Below are positions 61,379 to 64,000 of a stretch of 64,000 nt of DNA, piece after piece. The DNA comes from Gracilariopsis chorda. Its lineage: Eukaryota > Rhodophyta > Florideophyceae > Gracilariales > Gracilariaceae. Each line of letters opens with the position of its first letter. Positions within the stretch are counted from its first letter, which is position 1. The stretch lies in NCBI GenBank assembly GCA_003194525.1, contig NBIV01000081.1, forward strand, positions 1 to 64,000. The letters are read 5' to 3'. Under the pieces are notes generated by a model. The model saw only the letters and a list, made by a program, of their open reading frames with translations. It was not told where the DNA came from and did no database searches. The position numbers were made by a program, and so were the translations under genes.

Positions 61379-63841
61379 ATGGATTTAAACCAGTTCTCAA
61401 CGCCCTTGCCCAATAACATCACCGTCCATCATTTGGAGCTTCACAACCTCTCCGTGCGGGAGCAACGGCCCATCATTGAATTCGAGTATGTCGGCGACGA
61501 AGATGGGAACGATTTTACGCTCACTGTCTTCGGACCGGAGCGAGTTGGCTTGCTTGCCGATCTTACCGACTACCTCGAGTCCATTTCGCTCGGCGTCAAG
61601 CAGGCAAATATATACTCCTTTCCGAATGGCGCCGTTATGGATCAGTTCATAGTCACCGACCCCAACAATTTGCTCAACGACGATGAAACCCTCAAGTCCA
61701 TTCACGACACCCTTGTCAAGATTATCGGCACAGACGGCGCTTCCTTGTCCAGACGTGCCCGACTTCGACTTCACTTCGATAACCACACCCCTCAGTCAAA
61801 AGACTCACTCTATAACTATGCCCTTCTCCGCCATCGAGTCCCCATTTCCCTGCTCGCCCCCCGTGTCGCACCTCGTTCGTCCGCTTTTTCGAAGAGAACC
61901 TGGTCAAACATCGCCCTCACCGAAATGGTTGAGGAGCAACGCCACGAGGAACAAATACAGCGCCGGAACAGTGAAGCCGTCACCGCCAACTTTGTGGAGC
62001 ATGCCATTTCCTCCCTCGAGAAAGGCGACTATCTTTACTATTACGCTTCGGACACCCGCTATCGCTACAGATTTCACATTTCTTCTGATCGAACGTATCT
62101 GTGCTGGGGGGACGCTCGTGCCGTTCGTCTCAGCACTTATGCGGGCGTTTTGTTCGGACCCAAGTCCGCCGTCTTTCAGGATCTCGGGCCCCGTCTCGTT
62201 GACCCCGAGTGGCTTTGTTTCTCGCTCGTCAGCAATCCATCCGCCCACTCTGCCACTCAGGTCGACACCGTTGACCTTGTATGCGTCTCTGTCGATCAAC
62301 TACACCGTTGGTTGCTCGGCTTGCAATCCCTGTGCAACCCGGATAACCAACAGCTCTTGCACCGTGTCACTCTAGATGACATCGTCAGATTCCGCGTCAT
62401 CTACAAGCTCCGCGCCCACGCCCATGCCAGGGGGCTCACCGTTCGACGCTACATTCTGAAGAGGGTTGCGGAAGCCGGAAGACGGAGGAGTTCTGCCGAT
62501 GCCAATCGCGCTCAACTGGATGAAGCCCGTAATCTTGAGGCTGAGTTGGCGCGTTTGCAGAAAGCCCTCATCGATTATGCGCGCCGCGAAACCTTGCTCA
62601 ACACCTCTTTGAGAGATTTTCAAGTTTCATGGGAGATCGACGCAAAGGATGTTGAGTTGTTACACCCGATTGGTCAGGGTGCGTTTTCCGAGATGTGGAA
62701 AGGTGTGTGGCACTCCACTCCAGTTGCCGTTAAGAAGCTTAACACCAGAACTGTCACCGAAGGAATCATTAATCACCAAGAGCATCGTTCCCATGCTGAA
62801 CACAGTGGTTACGTGCCTACGGATATTGCCATGCAGCACGTGGAGCAGATGGAACGAGCTGATATTTCTCCGGAGGATAGAATCTTGCTGAGAGACTTTC
62901 GCCTAGAGGTGTCCATGTTGAACAAGCTCAGACATCCGAATATAGTGTTGTTTTTGGGAGCTTGTACTGTGCCACCCCAGCTTCTTATCTTGACCGAGTT
63001 TTGCCATGGTGGAAGCTTGTTTGCTGCTTTGAGAAAGAGATCATGGCGGAGATGTCTTTCCTTGCAGGATTTGCGACAAGTTGCGAGGCAGATTGCGCGT
63101 GGTATGCGATACTTGCATACTTGCCATGTTATTCATCGCGATCTCAAGTCTCAAAACATGCTCTTGGACAGGCCTGTGGAAGATGGATGCCCAGTCCTTA
63201 AGGTGGCTGACTTTGGACTCAGTAGACAGTTCATGGGCATCGGAACAGTTTCGGGCTCTGTTGCGGGTGTCATGACAAGTGAAACTGGGACGTATCGCTG
63301 GATGGCTCCGGAAATGATCCGGCATGAACCGTACAACGAAAAGGTTGACATCTACTCGTTTGGCGTGGTGATGTGGGAAATGTTTTCATGCGAGATCCCG
63401 TTCGCAGGAATGACGCCTATCCAAGCTGCATTTGCAGTTGCCGACAAGCATTTGCGGCCGAAGGCGGAGTCGGAATACGCCAGACAGGTGGTGATCCCAA
63501 CTGCTTGGCGAGCGCTAATAGCACAATGTTGGCATAAGGATTCTCATCAACGACCCAGATTTAATGAGATACTGCAGGTGCTGGATGAAATGGAGACGTG
63601 CACCGAGGACGAGGTTCCAAAATCACTGAGCCTGTCCAGTGGCCGTGTGCTTAACGTTTCGACAGACAGAAGGAAGGAGATTCGTAATCCACAAGGACGA
63701 GCAGCTGTCGAACCCAGCCCTGCTGCTACCGTAGACAAGAAGGAAACAGAAAACCCCAACGACCTTAGGCATGTGAAGACAGGACTACAACACTCGGGTA
63801 GCGCTCCAAATCTCAGACATGTTTTGAAGCACGAAGTGTGA
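61379..63841 (+). CDS. ACT-PH-Raf-like (TKL) protein kinase
   Basis: 820 codons, intronless, start at the first ATG. Residues about 46-118 form an ACT domain (FTLTVFGPERVGLLADLTDY), a small-molecule sensor. Residues about 215-318 look like a PH domain of the PRAF/PLC type (RFHISSDRTYLCWGDARAVR, LDRTLVS-like middle, DLVCVSVDQLHRWLLGLQSL). A short coiled coil lies at about 378-402. The kinase domain runs 424-737: glycine loop IGQGAFSEMWKGVW, Lys452 in VAVKKL, Glu510 in FRLEVSMLNKLRHPNIVLFL, HRDLKSQN (586-593), DFG (611-613) and MAPE (642-645). All catalytic residues are present. About 50 extra residues sit between the Lys strand and helix C. ACT-TKL kinases are known in plants (Raf-like MAPKKK group); the added PH domain is unusual. 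The C-terminal 80 residues are low-complexity. It likely couples metabolite or lipid signals to a kinase cascade. Confidence 0.88.
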   Translation: MDLNQFSTPLPNNITVHHLELHNLSVREQRPIIEFEYVGDEDGNDFTLTVFGPERVGLLADLTDYLESISLGVKQANIYSFPNGAVMDQFIVTDPNNLLNDDETLKSIHDTLVKIIGTDGASLSRRARLRLHFDNHTPQSKDSLYNYALLRHRVPISLLAPRVAPRSSAFSKRTWSNIALTEMVEEQRHEEQIQRRNSEAVTANFVEHAISSLEKGDYLYYYASDTRYRYRFHISSDRTYLCWGDARAVRLSTYAGVLFGPKSAVFQDLGPRLVDPEWLCFSLVSNPSAHSATQVDTVDLVCVSVDQLHRWLLGLQSLCNPDNQQLLHRVTLDDIVRFRVIYKLRAHAHARGLTVRRYILKRVAEAGRRRSSADANRAQLDEARNLEAELARLQKALIDYARRETLLNTSLRDFQVSWEIDAKDVELLHPIGQGAFSEMWKGVWHSTPVAVKKLNTRTVTEGIINHQEHRSHAEHSGYVPTDIAMQHVEQMERADISPEDRILLRDFRLEVSMLNKLRHPNIVLFLGACTVPPQLLILTEFCHGGSLFAALRKRSWRRCLSLQDLRQVARQIARGMRYLHTCHVIHRDLKSQNMLLDRPVEDGCPVLKVADFGLSRQFMGIGTVSGSVAGVMTSETGTYRWMAPEMIRHEPYNEKVDIYSFGVVMWEMFSCEIPFAGMTPIQAAFAVADKHLRPKAESEYARQVVIPTAWRALIAQCWHKDSHQRPRFNEILQVLDEMETCTEDEVPKSLSLSSGRVLNVSTDRRKEIRNPQGRAAVEPSPAATVDKKETENPNDLRHVKTGLQHSGSAPNLRHVLKHEV

Positions 63842-64000
63842 GCGTTTGTAGAAAGTGCTAATGAGGACCGGAAAGACTTCCGTCTACAGGAACTGGCCAA
63901 GGCTTCTAATTACAGGGTGATGATTGCTCTTTTTTTCGGCAATGCGCTGGAATGCAACTGGGAACTGGTATTACGGACCGAAAGAACATAGTACAAGTGG
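63842..64000. other. 3' flank of the kinase gene
   Basis: 160 bp to the window end. Presumably 3' UTR; no polyadenylation signal of canonical AATAAA form is present. No new gene starts here. Confidence 0.3.

Noticed and set aside
1..64000. CRISPR arrays, rRNA genes, bacterial-type operons, telomeric arrays
   Set aside because: No regularly spaced repeats, no rRNA-like text and no tandem telomere units are visible; gene content is eukaryotic.

Overview
The window looks like nuclear DNA of a red alga, with a Chondrus-type florideophyte as the best guess. Reasons are the long intronless genes, base composition near 50% GC with AT-rich and GC-rich patches, short islands of host genes between large blocks of LTR retrotransposons and DNA transposons, a plastid RETICULATA-type gene, and a plant/algal style ACT-TKL kinase. 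The organism is an inference; the sequence carries no direct taxonomic marker. I found no rRNA, convincing tRNA or CRISPR array.

Layout. (1) 1-16.3 kb: AT-rich, old transposon ground. It holds the 3' end of an LTR retrotransposon (polypurine tract plus LTR, 1-1065), a PIF/Harbinger-like transposase relic (about 4.15-4.7 kb, minus), a decayed Ty3/gypsy chromovirus on the minus strand (5.77-8.01 kb), a second copy of the first LTR in inverted orientation (8012-8537), and one more integrase scrap (12.5 kb). (2) 16.3-25.6 kb: a small coiled-coil ORF, then a long Ty3 chromovirus on the plus strand with its 5' LTR, broken gag and protease, a long open RT-RNase H frame, integrase in a shifted frame, a long low-complexity linker and a chromodomain. 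No 3' LTR is visible. (3) 25.7-39 kb: a block of broken genes, namely an unrecognised ORF with two stop codons (perhaps a captured dsRNA-virus coat gene), a RETICULATA-like gene, an FKBP prolyl isomerase, a helical-repeat (ARM-like) protein, an unknown Ser-rich protein, the N-glycosylation mannosyltransferase ALG2, and two divergent Hsp20-like genes. Each carries in-frame stops, frameshifts or both. A 138-bp direct repeat abuts two of them. (4) 39.8-45.1 kb: a CACTA/EnSpm-type transposon region with an intact 1,129-codon transposase, a divergent companion gene and a subterminal-style ACATC-rich array. (5) 45.9-47.7 kb: a second, more decayed copy of the 16.9-kb chromovirus (LTR plus gag). (6) 48.08-53.58 kb: a Ty1/copia element on the minus strand with 185/196-bp LTRs. 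(7) 53.9-63.9 kb: an intact host gene island, all plus strand: FACT subunit SSRP1/Pob3, an MFS transporter, an unrecognised multi-pass membrane protein, a small tail-anchored coiled-coil protein, and an ACT-PH-Raf-like protein kinase.

The contrast between the intact island at 54-64 kb and the broken block at 25.7-39 kb is the main structural message. The broken block reads like a decaying duplicate of a gene-dense segment, embedded among mobile elements. ALG2 and similar housekeeping functions should then have working copies elsewhere. No operon-like cooperation between the host genes is evident. I did not find a convincing new defence or biosynthetic system. The strongest novelty candidates are the kinase architecture, the possible captured viral coat gene, and the retroelement with a long linker between integrase and chromodomain.
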